Positions 35,240 to 47,574 of a stretch of DNA of 64,000 nt are shown here, piece by piece. The notes under the pieces are model-generated. The model ran no database searches and had not been told where the DNA came from. It saw nothing but the letters and a program-made list of their open reading frames with translations. Each line of letters begins with the position of its first letter. The stretch's first letter is position 1. Source of the DNA: Archegozetes longisetosus (lineage: Eukaryota > Arthropoda > Arachnida > Sarcoptiformes > Trhypochthoniidae); NCBI GenBank assembly GCA_018873245.2, contig JAEMBT020000003.1, positions 10,053,843-10,117,842 on the forward strand. The letters run 5' to 3'. The translations under genes were made by a program, and so were the position numbers.

Positions 35240-36990
35240 AAGTGTTCAGTCTATTTGGCTAAAACTATTGAATAAAAGTATTCCATTGGATTCTAATTTT
35301 ATAATGATTTCAATCGAACAATTAAGATTTGCTGTTAATATAAGTCAAATCACATATAAGACTAGATTCGAGTTATTTAAAAGATTTTGTAGTCTTCAAT
35401 AGCTCTAGGTTTGTTGGTAAAGTTACAAGAACTTATGAATTCAATCTAGAATTAAGGTATTACTGTTTACATAAAATAACATGAAATATAAATTATTTGC
35501 AGTAAAACTTCTAAATCAAAATATGAATCACACGCGTCTTCATCCCTGATCACAAAAATACTAGATATTAAATAGTATTTATTAAAAGATTGCATAATAA
35601 GATTAATTTTTTCTCAAATCATTTACAAATTGATTTTATTAAAAAACCCTTTTCTTTCGATGTCCGATCAGATTCAGTAATATCTTTATTGCAAGTCTAA
35701 ATAAGTAACATAAAAATAGCAAAATATTAAAAGTCCATCTGTTTTGGGCCCAGAGCACAAGTACATAAATATTGAATTGAATGACTTTATTAGAATTTGA
35801 TCAATTTGCCGGAAGCTTTGGTGCTTTGAAGGAGTATGATTTGAGATTATAATTTGAAAACAGTTAGCAAATGTTTGCACTCAGAAGAAAACCTCATTTA
35901 TAAAGGAAGTACAGCATTGAGTTCGATCATCTTATTCAAAGTGCTATTTAGATAATCATGAGGTCTATAACTGTTTAATTGCCTTCACAATTGTCGTGTT
36001 GGGTGTTTCAACACTAATCATATTCTCTCACGGGTGGAAAGCTGGTAAAAGAAGTTCAAACAGTGATTTATGCCAGCAAAATGAAAGAAACATGATTGAT
36101 AAGTTAAGCAATTTGCTTGAGGTGAATGTTTGCAATATGTCCGAAATACTCTGAACCTCATAAATATTTTTGTTTACATTTAGAATGGTTTCTACTATCA
36201 TGAAGAATGTGAGAGAAGAAATAATGATCTGATCAATAATGAGAAAGGGAACAGTTTCAAGCGGCAAGTTGTGTCAAATTGTGAGTGAATCAGTAAGTTT
36301 AATTTTTCATCATTTGGATCGGATTGTTATAATATTGCTTTATGTGATTATTGATTCTAAGTTTAATGATAACTTATTGTCGGATATGCTATTATTTAAT
36401 GTATGATGAAGTCAACAATTTTAATAATTTGTTAGTTGTCGAGTTGTTGAGCGAAACTTTTAAGTAAAACTTAAAATCTAGAATAAAATTTTGAATGAAA
36501 GCAGTGAGGTTTTAAATTATTTCATTTATAAAAGTTTAAACGAATTAGGTTTATATAAAATTTAATTGAAATAAGTTTAGAGCTAAATAATTTATTCAAA
36601 ACTGGTTTGTCAACTCTATTGTTATAGAAATCTTTCAGCATAAATTCAGTCTAGTCTACTTATGTTTCAAATTTGAAGTCAAAAAATGTTTACCGAAATA
36701 CTTTGTTCAAATTATTATTATTCAATTTGTTAAAATTGAGTAATCGTTACAAAAAATCATTAAAAACTTTAGATTAGGATTCACTCAAGTATTAAATTAA
36801 GGAATTATTATAAAAAACAGTCATTGATTTGACATTAATTTAATGATTTGAAGTTTCATTAATGTTATGAATGCTTTCCAAATGTTTATTCAAATTCGAT
36901 TCTTCACATATAGTTAACAATACTCTTATCGCATTAATAATACATGCATTAGTTTTTTCAATACCAAAACATCTTTGCATGTGATCAGTT
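35240..36990. other. Intergenic, nothing recognised
   Basis: AT-rich; the open frames at 35686-35880 and 36028-36267 (minus) lack any family signature. No repeat boundary was identified. Confidence 0.4.
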
Positions 36991-36999
36991 AAACCAGAT

Positions 37000-37690
37000 C
37001 TTACAATACAGTACATTTGATCGCATTTTCAACAAATAAATGGTTTCTATCATGAATGTGTACGTAAGTCAATTATAAAATCATGTCTTCGTCTAAACGC
37101 TTTATGACATTTATGTGAAAGACATTTAAGTTTCTTCTAAATAAATCGATTGTTGATGTGCCCTCAAGTTGTCCGTTATTTTAAATTTAATCCCACATTG
37201 AGATCAATCGCAGAAATATTTTTTCGTTTGAGTGAATCAATTTATTCCTATTTAATTGACCCTCTCGTGTATTATTTTTGCCACAATCAGTCTAAAAGAA
37301 CTTGAATCGAATTTTTGTTCAGACTTGTTGCTAAGACTTGTCATTAGTTTAGTTTCATGTTATATCATAATTCTATTGATTTTAATTACATTTTAATACT
37401 TGTACACCTCTGTTTAATTTGATTTTGCTTTGTTTAAATTGTTTATTAAAATGATTAATGCTTACTTCTGATTATTACTACCAGTCTTTCTATTGATTCA
37501 TTATTTTGCTCATTAGTATTAACTTCAGTTTTGTTTTGTCTATTAATCAGTTGTTTTATAGCTTTCACTAACTCTTCATAAGTCAATCGATTAGTGTTTT
37601 GTGAACTGTTTTCATTTTTGATCACTTGTTCGAGCTGACCAAAACATTTATTTTGTTCATTATTAACACGATAGAAACCGATTTATTGTT
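37000..37690 (-). pseudogene. Decayed C2H2 zinc-finger gene
   Basis: Minus strand. An open N-terminal part at about 37685-37455 (CFGQLEQVIKNENSSQNTN, TYEELVKAIKQLINRQNK) is followed at 37250-37000 by broken C2H2 fingers: KYFCD then a stop, SQCGIKFKITDNLRAHQ; CHKAFR with stops; KPFIC, stop, KCDQMYC; SGLTDHMQRC. Cys and His spacing is still recognisable, but several stops and frame changes remove function. It is not obviously the same subfamily as the 10-17 kb array. Confidence 0.55.
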
Positions 37691-37699
37691 GTGGTTGAA

Positions 37700-38328
37700 G
37701 CGAATGTCTATTGTGTTACAACAAATAGTAACTTCAAATTAAACAAAGTCAACATTTCTTTCATTTTTAGTTACTTTAACATTATTATTCAAATACTAAT
37801 TAATTAGTTAATTAATTGTTTATTCTGATACAAAATGTCGTTAATTCTAAGAAATTTGTTCAAAACTTTGATTATTTTGTTCATTTGGACTAATTACTTT
37901 CGATTTACTTTCGAACGTTTCATTATATCATTTCGGGAAGGAATACTTTATATGAAATTCTATTTAATTTATATTTTAGCTTTATATTTGAACTTTTTTA
38001 AATACATCCAAAACATATTGTTGGACAACTTGCGAAAGCTCGGACTTTAAATTCATTAATAGACTTCTAAGAAGTTGCTCAATCGTTAAAACCATGTGTT
38101 GGTATGGCATTTAATGTTTGATTTTATCTTATTAATAAATATTCAAACAATTAAAAGATTAAGAGTACTATTTATTAATCAGTTGTCTCAAATTATTGAC
38201 TGATTTTTGTGAGAAATTAAATAAAATAAATGAAACAATTTTACACTGAAAGTCATTCAATTTTATTAACCGGAAATAATCGTATATTCTGTTTACTGAA
38301 TCGTAAAACATGTATACGAACATATATA
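37700..38328. other. Intergenic, nothing recognised
   Basis: An open frame at 37835-38050 encodes a Phe/Leu/Ile-rich peptide typical of AT-rich chance ORFs and is not supported. Confidence 0.35.
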
Positions 38329-38965
38329 CAGGGTATCCGAAAAGTAGCTCCGGGAGTATTGTCCTTAACAATTTTTATATAGACTAGCAATAATTTCAAA
38401 CTTGCCAGTTTTAATCTAGAAGTTTGACAGGTCTTTCGGGACTTCGGAGCTCAAGTTACTGCTATCAGTGCTTCGAAAAAGTTAGGATATGAGATTGATT
38501 GGCCTGAGTATTGCCCTCACTTGCATGCCTGTTAATTATTCTTATGGAACTTTTGGAAAGAAAGCATTTTAAAAGTAGCTATGCTCAATAGAAGATCTTG
38601 TGAGCATGAATCAGATGAAAATTTAGAAGCTGTGATTAGCAAATTTTGGGTTAGCTCGCGTCAATTTGATTGACACGGTGAAATGCACTTTGAACGTGTT
38701 GCATCGTAAACTATCGTTATGTACGATGTTTCTGTTTTCAGATTATCTTTGCAGTAAATACAGTAGAACCTCTATATGTTGAACACATTTGGGACCGGTA
38801 AATCCTATCTAACTTGTAGAGGCGTTTAAGTCTTCTTACATAATGGTCTATGAGCAATGTTCGGAAATCTTGTTCAATTTCTAGGGAGTGTTCAAGTTAT
38901 AGAGCGTTCAATTTATAGAGGTTTTACTGTAATATTTCTTTTCAAAGACATTTTCGAACACCCTG
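38329..38965. mobile_element. Decayed Tc1/mariner-superfamily element with nested MITE
   Basis: Inverted ends CAGGGTATCCGAAAA (left) and CAGGGTGTTCGAAAA (right, reverse-complemented) lie next to TA dinucleotides at 38327-38328 and 38966-38967. The plus-strand interior (38440-38740) carries the end of a broken transposase: DWPEYCPHL for the usual WPxxSPDL, then LFLWNFWKES and SCEHESDENLEAVISKF. A 169-bp MITE is inserted at 38761-38929. Confidence 0.7.
38761..38929. mobile_element. pogo-like MITE (169 bp)
   Basis: TIRs CAGTAGAACCTCTATATGTT (left) and CAGTAAAACCTCTATAAATT (right, reverse-complemented), flanked by TA at 38759-38760 and 38930-38931. The CAGTA-AACCTCTATA end is typical of pogo/Fot1-type elements. 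It is nested in the mariner-type remnant. Confidence 0.75.
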
Positions 38966-39233
38966 TACAAGTTGTGCATAAAGTAACGCATCGATTACAT
39001 AAACAACTGTTTAATCATTTATGATCAAAAAATTCGTTGGCATTTCTTTATTAATACGTATTTAACAAGATTTTAAAATTATAACATCGAATAGTTATTC
39101 GATAACTCTGGATAAACAAAATTCAAATTACAATCAGTTAAACAATTCCATTAGAATTATGTAATCATCGATTTGTTGATAATAAATTGAAATTAATCTC
39201 AATTTTGTGACTATTTTTCAGATAGTTTTAAAA

Positions 39234-40565
39234 ATGGCATCAAACAAACAAATTCGAAGTCCTTTTGGATTATTTATGAGAAAAATGAGTTTAGAAAACG
39301 TTTCACTTCGAAAACAATCTTTTGATAAAACTGTCAAATATTGTGACCAAATTTACCAAAGAATGACTTCTGAAGAGAAGAAACCGTTTGAGAGATTGAG
39401 TCAAATCATTCGAGACAATCGACTCAATGATCACGAAGTTAATCAAAGACTAAAACAATTGAACACCAATTCAAACAATGATAAGAGTGAAGATAGCCTA
39501 CAAAATTCGGGGACCATTCTGAGTAACTGCAATAAAGGCAACAATCAAAATGAGACCAAACAAGTGGTCAAAGTGTTGGATGATTACGAGAGAGTCATTA
39601 ATGGAATCGATTCACAGAAAGACATCAAAAATACGTCTTTTATTGTTATTTCTTTCAATATATTGGTTCAGACACAGGACGGAAAGTATTTTCCAAACGA
39701 GGTCGGATTAACGAAATTCAGTCTATTTGATGGCATTCAAGATACTTACCATAAGTTGATCTATAATAAGATACCTGATGGCTATTTCTCTGTTGCTAAA
39801 CAGCTTTCTGAATCCACTCATAAAATACCACTGAATCCAAAACATAATCCAATGTATGAACAAAACTACGAAATGCTTTTTCATCAGATCTACCAATTCA
39901 TGGCTTCGACTCATTTGATTGACTCAAAGGCGAAAAAATTGGTTTTCTGTAAAACTGTTGACTGTGACGGCAGAGAAGATAAGCCACAAGTTATTGGATG
40001 TCTTAAATGGTTGGCCAATCAGGTCATCAACACATCAAAAGACGGTTTGAAAGATAAAAAGGTTTCAGACTTTCATGTCATTGATTTGTCAGAACTATTG
40101 TATGTTTTAATTCAAAAATATTGTTCAAGTCCTCGTCCAAGAAGTCTAATAATTGATGATTTGTCTAAATGTGTTTACGATTATTACACAAACATTAGCT
40201 GTGATTTTCACGAAGAAATAGAGAATCGTTTCTGTGCAGTTGGAGTCACTAAAAGACTTACATATCTATTATTTGATTCATTCTTTAAATTGAAAAGTCC
40301 TGAAATTGAAATGAAACCAAATGAAAATCACAAACCAAAAGAACAGAAAGCAGGATCAATAGAAGTATCAAATTTTGAATTTCGTGATGTTAAGACGAAT
40401 GTTGAGAGACAAGATCGCTATCACTCGAATTATGAATCAAATACAAACAAAAAACCTTTGGACTTGAATTTAACTAAGCCTTTTGTTCCCGGAATTCGTA
40501 CGCCGTACAGCTCTGGTATCGGTCGCGGAAGAAGTATTAACAAGTTTAGGAAAATCGATTACTAG
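39234..40565 (+). CDS. Maelstrom-like protein, copy 1 (443 aa)
   Basis: Start chosen at the ATG of MASNKQIRSPFGLF (AAAATGG context). A pyrimidine tract plus AG just upstream (39221) suggests a 5' UTR intron. Residues 1-75 resemble the HMG-box of Maelstrom (SPFGLFMRKM...YCDQIYQRMTSEEKKPF). Residues about 138-360 are the MAEL domain: NEVGLTKFSLFDGIQDTYH, PDGY, STHKIPL and CDFHEEIENRFCA. The conserved Glu-His-His-Cys set is visible as E156, H173, H196 and C323. The family acts in the germline piRNA pathway and transposon silencing, with an RNase-H-like MAEL fold. The tail is low complexity with an RGR motif. The MAEL half is about 97% identical to copy 2 (48.1-49.4 kb), but the N-terminal half is strongly diverged. 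No intron interrupts the coding frame. Confidence 0.85.
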   Translation: MASNKQIRSPFGLFMRKMSLENVSLRKQSFDKTVKYCDQIYQRMTSEEKKPFERLSQIIRDNRLNDHEVNQRLKQLNTNSNNDKSEDSLQNSGTILSNCNKGNNQNETKQVVKVLDDYERVINGIDSQKDIKNTSFIVISFNILVQTQDGKYFPNEVGLTKFSLFDGIQDTYHKLIYNKIPDGYFSVAKQLSESTHKIPLNPKHNPMYEQNYEMLFHQIYQFMASTHLIDSKAKKLVFCKTVDCDGREDKPQVIGCLKWLANQVINTSKDGLKDKKVSDFHVIDLSELLYVLIQKYCSSPRPRSLIIDDLSKCVYDYYTNISCDFHEEIENRFCAVGVTKRLTYLLFDSFFKLKSPEIEMKPNENHKPKEQKAGSIEVSNFEFRDVKTNVERQDRYHSNYESNTNKKPLDLNLTKPFVPGIRTPYSSGIGRGRSINKFRKIDY

Positions 40566-41080
40566 TTTATATCAATAATTGGTAAAACTATTTCTTATTC
40601 AAGTTTAAATATAATTACCAAACGTTTAATCATTAGATTAAATTTTTTTCGCATTGATTCTTTTAAGTAATTTCTATCTTCATGTGTTTTCATATGTTTT
40701 TGCGCTATTTTGTATTTCTAAACATTGAGCCATTATAATGTACTGAAGTATTGGTTGCACTGTCGATGGTTCACATTCTTGATACTATCGGTGACAACTT
40801 CAAGAAAATGATATGTTGATTCCCAAATCTGACTTTGTTCTACATTAATCACACGTTAATATGTATTCAGCTTCGTTTCGAATAAATTCTTTTTACTTTA
40901 AATTCTTAATTCTGATTAATTAATTCAATAATCATTATAATTGTTTTGATTACATGAATGAGCGCGAGATGTAACTATAGATTGAATGCTAAATTTGAAA
41001 TAAGTATTATTAGAACGATAGGAATTTCGTTTATCCATATTCGTTCAATGAATTTTATTGATTTCAAATTAAACACATGA
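40566..41080. other. Intergenic between Maelstrom-like copy 1 and DCST
   Basis: AT-rich. A minus-strand patch near 40650-40700 reads like a worn zinc-finger tail (QKHMKTHEDRNYLK) but is too short to call. Confidence 0.35.
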
Positions 41081-43422
41081 ATGCGATTATTCAAAATGAA
41101 AAACGAAGATATAAGTACATTTCAATACAAATTCGATCAGTTTCTCAATAAAATCGATAGTTATCTACGGAATAGGTGTCCATTTATTTACAAGTTTTGC
41201 ATCAAATGCAAAGATTATGAATACTACAGTTTGCGGCGAATTCTATCATTTCCAATGGGTTCACTAATTGGTTATCTATTCTATTCTGTAATTATCTATC
41301 GATTCGCATTTCATGATCAACTGCAAAATCTATTGAAATACGCGATAATATCATTGGTTTCTTTGAGTTATACTGTTTCTATTGAGATGCGAGCTATTTG
41401 TTGGTTAGTTTTGCCAACTTTTTCGGGCAGAACGGGTCGCAGTTTTTTTATAGCATTCTTGATCGCTTCTTTAGCCGATGGTCCACTCAATAATACGTTT
41501 CGGAATTCAAGAGAATTATTTAAGTCAATGAGTTGTACTTTTGATTTAGCAGTAAATCATACGACAGAAAAGTATAAGCTAATGTTCCAACCGATGGCAG
41601 ATATGATGGTTAAAATCATATTTGATTCTACATTACATCAAAACCTAACACACGAAATCAATGAGACTAATAGTCGACTCTTAGATATGTTTAAGTTAGA
41701 CAAGCTTAGGAACAGAGGACAAGGCGATCGGCAGAGGTCTTCAAACCGTACGAAATTAAAAGCCCAGATAAAAAGTTTATGCGATGGGAAATTTGAGGAC
41801 GCATTGAAAACATGTCAATCTACAAGTCCAGCATTATATACGCCGTTCTATGTTAATTAGTGAGCAATCATTCAAAACTAGATTATTAATCATTAGCGTG
41901 CTTTAAATATATAATTGATACCGAAAATTTTCGACATATTAAACATTGATCTGTGATTTGAATTATTATTTGATAATTTTTTACGAACTTTTATTCTAAT
42001 AGTAACCTTATGCTTCGCTCTGCTATTAATGCCGTTCCGATGGATTTTTTCTGTCAAAAAGATAGAATCATTCAATTTAAAAATCGATTTTGTAGTAAAA
42101 GTCATTTAAATCAAAACGACGAAGAAATCGATGAAAGACTTTCGAATACAACTGAATTACTAAATGAAATAAAAACAGAAAATATTAAAGTGAAGCCTAA
42201 ATTATTAAGACCTGACCTACCGTTCAATGTGACAACTGTTGAAGACTTTAAGCAACAAATCGAGGTTGTTTTCGAGCAAACCCGACAATACTATAAGTGG
42301 TCGATCGCATTGATGAACAATCTAATAGTGACTATGTTTCTTCTGGTATTCTTCAAATCAAAATCGTATCACAACAGATATTTGAAGTCGATTTCTTACG
42401 ACAACTTATATATAACCAGTTATTTTCGTAGAATCGATGCCAGACGTAAGAAAGCGGTAATCAACTATACTCCATTTTGTTATCAATTTTTATATCTGTT
42501 TTGCATAAAATTAGTTTATAATCATTTTAAACTGATTGTCTTTCAGAACAAACTGACTTTATTGCCGCTAAAAAGTATGGAAAAGCTCGATCTCGTCAAT
42601 CCGTATAGCTTAAGATTAAGTCCAGAAGAGAAAAGTCACGCCAAATTGAGTACACCATTACTTATTCTTCTGTTATTCATAATCTCCACCATTTTGTATT
42701 TCGATTTGATATTATCTGATTTGATGTATCTGTTGAACAAACATTTATATATTGAATTCATTCAGTACGGTAGGCATGAATTTGATTATGAAGTAATAGG
42801 AGTTGGTTTTATGGCTCAATATATTCGGCACTTGTTCTCTAAATTCAAGTTCAAACAAAGTCTTTACATTCAAACAGATAATAAAAAATGTATACCGAAA
42901 GCCTATACAACAGATATTGAAGAGATTAAGAAGATTTGGATATTATTTGCTTTGATCTTTATTCTCAACTATACAGAAATGTATTTCTTGAGATTTCGGC
43001 GATTAATTTGTGGTTATTTTTATCCATTAAGGGATAAAAAGCGGACTTTATTTCTATATAATGATAGACTTAAGAAGAGAAAGGGCTATTTAAGGTATTT
43101 GACACTTAGAGTTAGAAAATTGGTTAGAAATAAGAAGCTGAAAAATGATATTGAACTCGTTCAAAGCTATACTTTAAGAGTATTAAATTATTTGAACCTA
43201 GGATTCTTTAAGAAATATTTAATTGGAATTGTGTCTCGATTTGTAAAAAATAAGTGTATTGTTTGTGATGAGGAAGTAGATAGAATCTTTGATAGATGTT
43301 ATGAGAGAGAATGTAATTTAATTTATTGTGATCAATGCTGGAATGAATGCCGTCAGCAATGCCTGGCTTGTAGACCAGCACATATTAGTGATGATTCAGA
43401 CTTCAACCAAGATCAGGTTTAA
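41081..43422 (+). CDS. DC-STAMP-domain protein (DCST1/DCST2, sneaky-like)
   Basis: Two exons, 41081-41859 and 42003-43422, give 732 residues. The donor ta|GTGAGC and acceptor taatag|T join in phase as a Tyr codon and bypass the TAG that otherwise ends the first frame. The N-terminal half has several membrane segments (about 57-75, 85-112 and 119-132) and the family motif LADGPLNNTFRNSRELFKSM. Further segments lie in exon 2, ending with WILFALIFILNYTEMYFLRF and the DC-STAMP block RRLICGYFYPLRDKKRTLFL. Residues 678-717 are a C-terminal Cys-rich RING-like module (CIVC...CYEREC...CDQCW...CLAC). Human DCST1/2 are about 700 residues; in flies and vertebrates these sperm membrane proteins are needed for fertilisation. 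It sits between the two inverted Maelstrom-like genes. An extra upstream exon cannot be excluded. Confidence 0.88.
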
Positions 43423-43569
43423 CTATTGATAGTTACAGAGTTTATAAAATTCTCTGGTGTACACTATATTAAATGAATATTTTTAAAATGTTTATATGTT
43501 TTGAATGTTTTGTATTTATGAGTTTATAAATTAAAATCTTTTTTGGAATTACTTCACAGCTATTGCTGA

Positions 43570-43990
43570 TGTTGGGTCCTTAAAGTTTGAGATTCTGTTT
43601 GAGGGCAGCGGTCAATTATTGCGTAATTAAGTGTAACAAAACGGTTAATCATTGGTTTAACACTTCAAAGCTTCACATTATGTCATAAAACTATATCTAT
43701 GACGCCGAGATCAGTCAAACCAATCGTTTCGCTCACTCAAAACAATTTGAATCTCTTTCACTCAAAACTTTTATGATCACTATAACCCCTATGACCATTA
43801 TGACCTCTGTGACTCATATTGTTTTGAGTAAACTCATGATTGGTTTGACTGATCTGAGCGTCATAGAAATCATTTGATGACATAAAGGCAACTTTAAACA
43901 TGTTGACCCAATAATTTATTAGATATATTGGCTTAGTTATGCAATAACTGACCGCTGCCCCAAACTTTTAGTTACTGAAGTTTCCGTTTT
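43570..43990. mobile_element. Foldback element (MITE)
   Basis: Large inverted arms. GGGCAGCGGTCAATTATTGC at 43613 matches the reverse complement of GCAATAACTGACCGCTGCCC near 43960. ATGACGCCGAGATCAGTCAA at 43699 matches the reverse complement of a segment ending GAGCGTCAT near 43865. The spacer is short and rich in ATGACC/TATGA. No ORF; target duplication not resolved. Confidence 0.65.
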
Positions 43991-43999
43991 GAGACAGTG

Positions 44000-44560
44000 T
44001 CAGCACCTCCTGGTTGCCGGCAATCGCCGTAACGGTTACAAATTGAGAAGTTTATCAAATGATTATCGCTAAACCATTGTCAATATTTGGAAAATCTGGC
44101 ACCTGTTTAAAAGTATTTTTGTTATTGAACTGAAAGAGCACTTTATTCTCAATTAAGTTGTTTGATTACTTTGATTTCCTAACTAAAAATCAGATGAGTT
44201 GTCAACCTAATAATCAAACTCTTATTGAAATAACAGGAAGTACTAGAGTTACAAATACGACTTATACTATTGAAGTAGTTGCTAAACATCACAATCAAAA
44301 CGAGTCAGTTTGGATTATAATTCCGAATAGTGTGTACGATGTCGTTAAAGATTCAGTAGGATTTCACATAATATAATGCGATTCGAGGAAAAGACACTTC
44401 GATTCCATTCACTAGCAGTCACAATTCTGCATTCACAAATGCAGACAAATTCAAACAAAAGTCCAGAATTGGGATTCAGACAAAAATCAACGAGTCGTGA
44501 AATGAAAACACTGAAATGCGATTAAGTTGAATACAAGTACATTATATCCGTAAGTACGTT
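44000..44560. other. Intergenic, nothing firm
   Basis: Holds a 72-codon plus frame (44158-44376; QTLIEITGSTRVTNTTYTIE) with moderately protein-like composition but no recognised domain and no splice partners. Confidence 0.3.
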
Positions 44561-44563
44561 ATA

Positions 44564-45935
44564 TCCGGTAATACAGTCAAAAGTGAAGTCCTGCAATTGA
44601 AAATTAAAAATGATAAGAGATTAATGTACTTAAACGAACCTTAAGTTTCACTTTGACATGCCTTTATAACAAACTATGAAATATTTGGCTATTTATTTTC
44701 TGTTTTGCATAAAGCACTGCGATGTCATCTTGATAGTTTAATTTTTTGTGATAATGGTAATGACAAATTAATGGCTTTTCAAAATACAATCGTTCGAGTT
44801 AACGATCGACCACTTCATTATGGAAAAGATTCCAAATCACGTCTCATATATGAAATGTGATGAATCCGTATCAGATTTCAAGTGTACTCACAATCGCCCC
44901 GAAGACAGCTTATAAATGGGTGAGCCAATTCGAGGAAACTAATGAAATGCAGGTAAATTTAGTGATATTTGATTTTAAACGCAAAAGTAAAAGTTTTTTA
45001 AATAAATAATTAAAATAAAGGTTAAGAAACGCCCAGGAGAACCACAAATAACTTCAGAACAAGATTTAGAGATAGTTTAGCCGCGACTGGAGACCCGTTT
45101 AGAAGGAATAAAGGTATAACGCATTTAATTAGTTATGACATGAGCGAGAACACAATAAGGAATCGCTTACGTGAGAATAAGCTATACTCATGTGTTGCCC
45201 AAAAAAATCTTTATTGGCTGGACATCGCGTTTGCACATGGATATTTGAATTTCGATGAGGGGGATAAAACCATATTTATTGATAAAGCCTGTTTCCGGGC
45301 TGGATATCGTCCGCGGACACTATTTAGGCGACCAATTGATTGCGCTTTTGGTGAAAAATGCATTTTAAAAGCTGCACATTAGTACCGAAAGTCAATCCCC
45401 TTTTTCGACTTATTGACCGCTAACTGATTGGGACCTCAAATACGGATAGAAGGATGTTTCGACTCAGATAAATACCACATTTTTAATCAAGTGATCTTGC
45501 CTTTTGCAGAGCGCGAGTTTCCCGGTGGTAATTTTTATTATCAGGATAACTCTCCTGTGCATCAGGAAGATATAGTTAGATTGGCTAGAACGCCATGTTC
45601 CATTTAGTTAGCTTTTTAAAGCACCTAGAAAATCCCCGTATCTTAATGTTATTGAAAACGCTTGGGGCAACAAAAAATCGTAATTTCTGAGAAAGAGTTG
45701 CTAACTTCTGAAAGTGAACTTGGTTAGCTATTTGTGATATCTGGGGGAACATAAGAGAAAATTTAAACTTGACAACAAATCTGGTGAATACTGTGCCATA
45801 TAGACTTCAAGCAGTGATTGATAAGAACAGATACCGTACAAAATATTAGTCATTTCGCACTTTGTTAAACTTACATCACTTTTGATAACAAAATAAAAGT
45901 GAAAAGTGGATTGTTTCAATCATAACTGAATTATC
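44564..45935 (+). mobile_element. Degenerate Tc1-like transposon
   Basis: The plus strand encodes scattered transposase pieces: a helix-turn-helix stretch (MSENTIRNRLRENKLY), GYRPRTLFRRP, then NFYYQDNSPVHQED (the usual QDNAPxHxA second catalytic region) and LNVIENAWG (the usual NPIENLWG third motif), with several stops and frame changes. Possible worn ends ATCCGGTAATACAGTCA near 44565 and ATCCGATAATTCAGTTA (reverse complement) near 45935 match at 14 of 17 positions. The boundaries are tentative. It abuts the next transposon. Confidence 0.6.
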
Positions 45936-45942
45936 GGATGTA

Positions 45943-47572
45943 TTATGTGCCCAAAAAAGCAAATACACAAAAAATTAGAACTGGAGATCTTAGCATAATA
46001 TAAACACTAACTTTAAGAACCAATAGAAATTCTTCATTTTATTAAGCAGTAAATTGGAAAAAATACAATCAGACATATTTACACAATACAAAAGCTTTTG
46101 AAACTTAGTGAAAATATTTCAATTAAGGAAGGAAGTTAACACAGTAATTATGTTCATTTAAAATGTCATTATTAATTATATTTGAACCAAAAGTTCGACT
46201 CAATTTTGACTACATGCCGAATACGTTTTTGCCAAAAATTTGAATTAATTTGTTTGAAAGCATTCGAAATTAATTTATAGAATTCCATTGACTTATTGTT
46301 AAAGTTATGTTTCGAAATAATCTTTTTGAGTTCAGCCCAGACTAATTTGATAGGGTTAAGCTCGCAATGATAGGGGGCAAGCGAAGAGGTATATGACCAG
46401 CTTTACGAATGATTTTATCAGCAATAAATTTTTTGGCAAAAAAGTTTTCTTTGACTAGCTTTATAAGATCACATTTTTTGAACTATCATTAAATTTAACA
46501 TTACCTAAGATAAGCCAATTTTTGATTTTATTTTATTAGCACTTAGTAACAGGAGCTTATTGTATTGTCTGGAATGAGTGCTAGCATTGTCTAAAGCTAT
46601 GATTGAATTCGGGGTAAATAAGGCAATAATTTGTTTTGAAACCAGTTCTCGAATTTTTGACCATTTATTTCACTATTAATAAATATTTGCTCCGCTCCTT
46701 CGACAAAACCATTCTCAGAACTCGCATGAATATCGGGTTCCTCTACCAACTGAAATTTCGAATCTTATATTTTTTCGAATTATTTAGTGGTCTTAAAATT
46801 TTATATTTTACGTAATTTTTGTGCACAAAAGTCTCATCGATATGATAGAACACTGAGTTTGGGTATTTTTTTCTAATCTCCTTTTTTCGATCAAATAATT
46901 AATTCTTTTGTGCTTATTATCTCTTATTAATCAATTCAGATATAATAATTTGGTATGATGATATTTGTAACCCATTTTTTAAATAGTCTGTAAAAAGTTG
47001 TTCGCCCGCAGTTCTTAAATGAAAGGAGGTTTTCATTTTGTGGCTTAGGCTTTTTGAAAACGTCGTTTATGAATGGAAAGACTTTGTTCTTGTTGAAATT
47101 ACTAATTATAGATTAATTTTGTCAAGATCGCTATTTTTTAGGTCATATCTAGGTTTAAATACTTTAGTCTTTTTCGACGAATCGCAACCATTATTAATAA
47201 TATTATAAACACTTCGCCGCAAGATTCCAGTAAGACTTACTATAGCACTAATTACGTCCTTTATTTTCATTTTGGCATTACTTTAATCAACTGATTATAT
47301 GTTCTAATCACAACTTCTTTCAATTAAGAGGTATGTAAAACCCGTTTTTACGCTTTTTACTTTTATTATCACACATTTTAATAGTTTAATTACAATTGAA
47401 TTATAATTAAATCACAGTTAATATCACAAAATGCTTAGGAATTTTTAATGAAATATACAATGTTTTGTTTTTGTTAAGTGCTTTTTTATTGGTTAAAAGG
47501 TTTGTCAAGTTTTATCATTTGTGAAGACCTCTAGTCCTGATTTTTTTGTGCATTTGCTTTTTGAACGCATAA
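45943..47572 (-). mobile_element. Tc1/IS630-type transposon, inactivated
   Basis: TIRs of about 50 bp with moderate divergence: TTATGTGCCCAAAAAAGCAA at the left and TTATGCGTTCAAAAAGCAAA at the right when reverse-complemented. TA duplications sit at 45941-45942 and 47573-47574. The minus strand encodes a broken DDE_3-type transposase: FYHIDETFVHKNYVK (D1), PNSIIALDNASTHS (D2) and PYHCELNPIKLVWAELKK (E motif). This domain order is the widespread arthropod IS630-like family. Frameshifts and stops between motifs make it non-autonomous. Length 1630 bp. Confidence 0.8.
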
Positions 47573-47574
47573 TA

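Noticed and set aside
37835-38050. 71-codon plus-strand ORF
   Set aside because: Phe/Ile/Leu/Tyr-dominated composition expected by chance in AT-rich DNA; no motif or splice context.
40630-40720. Another zinc-finger remnant (QKHMKTHEDRNYLK)
   Set aside because: Too short and lacking the paired cysteines in frame.
44158-44376. 72-codon plus-strand ORF (TLIEITGSTRVTNTTYTIE)
   Set aside because: Composition is protein-like, but there is no recognised domain, no neighbouring exons, and it lies between repeats; could be a fragment but is not supportable.
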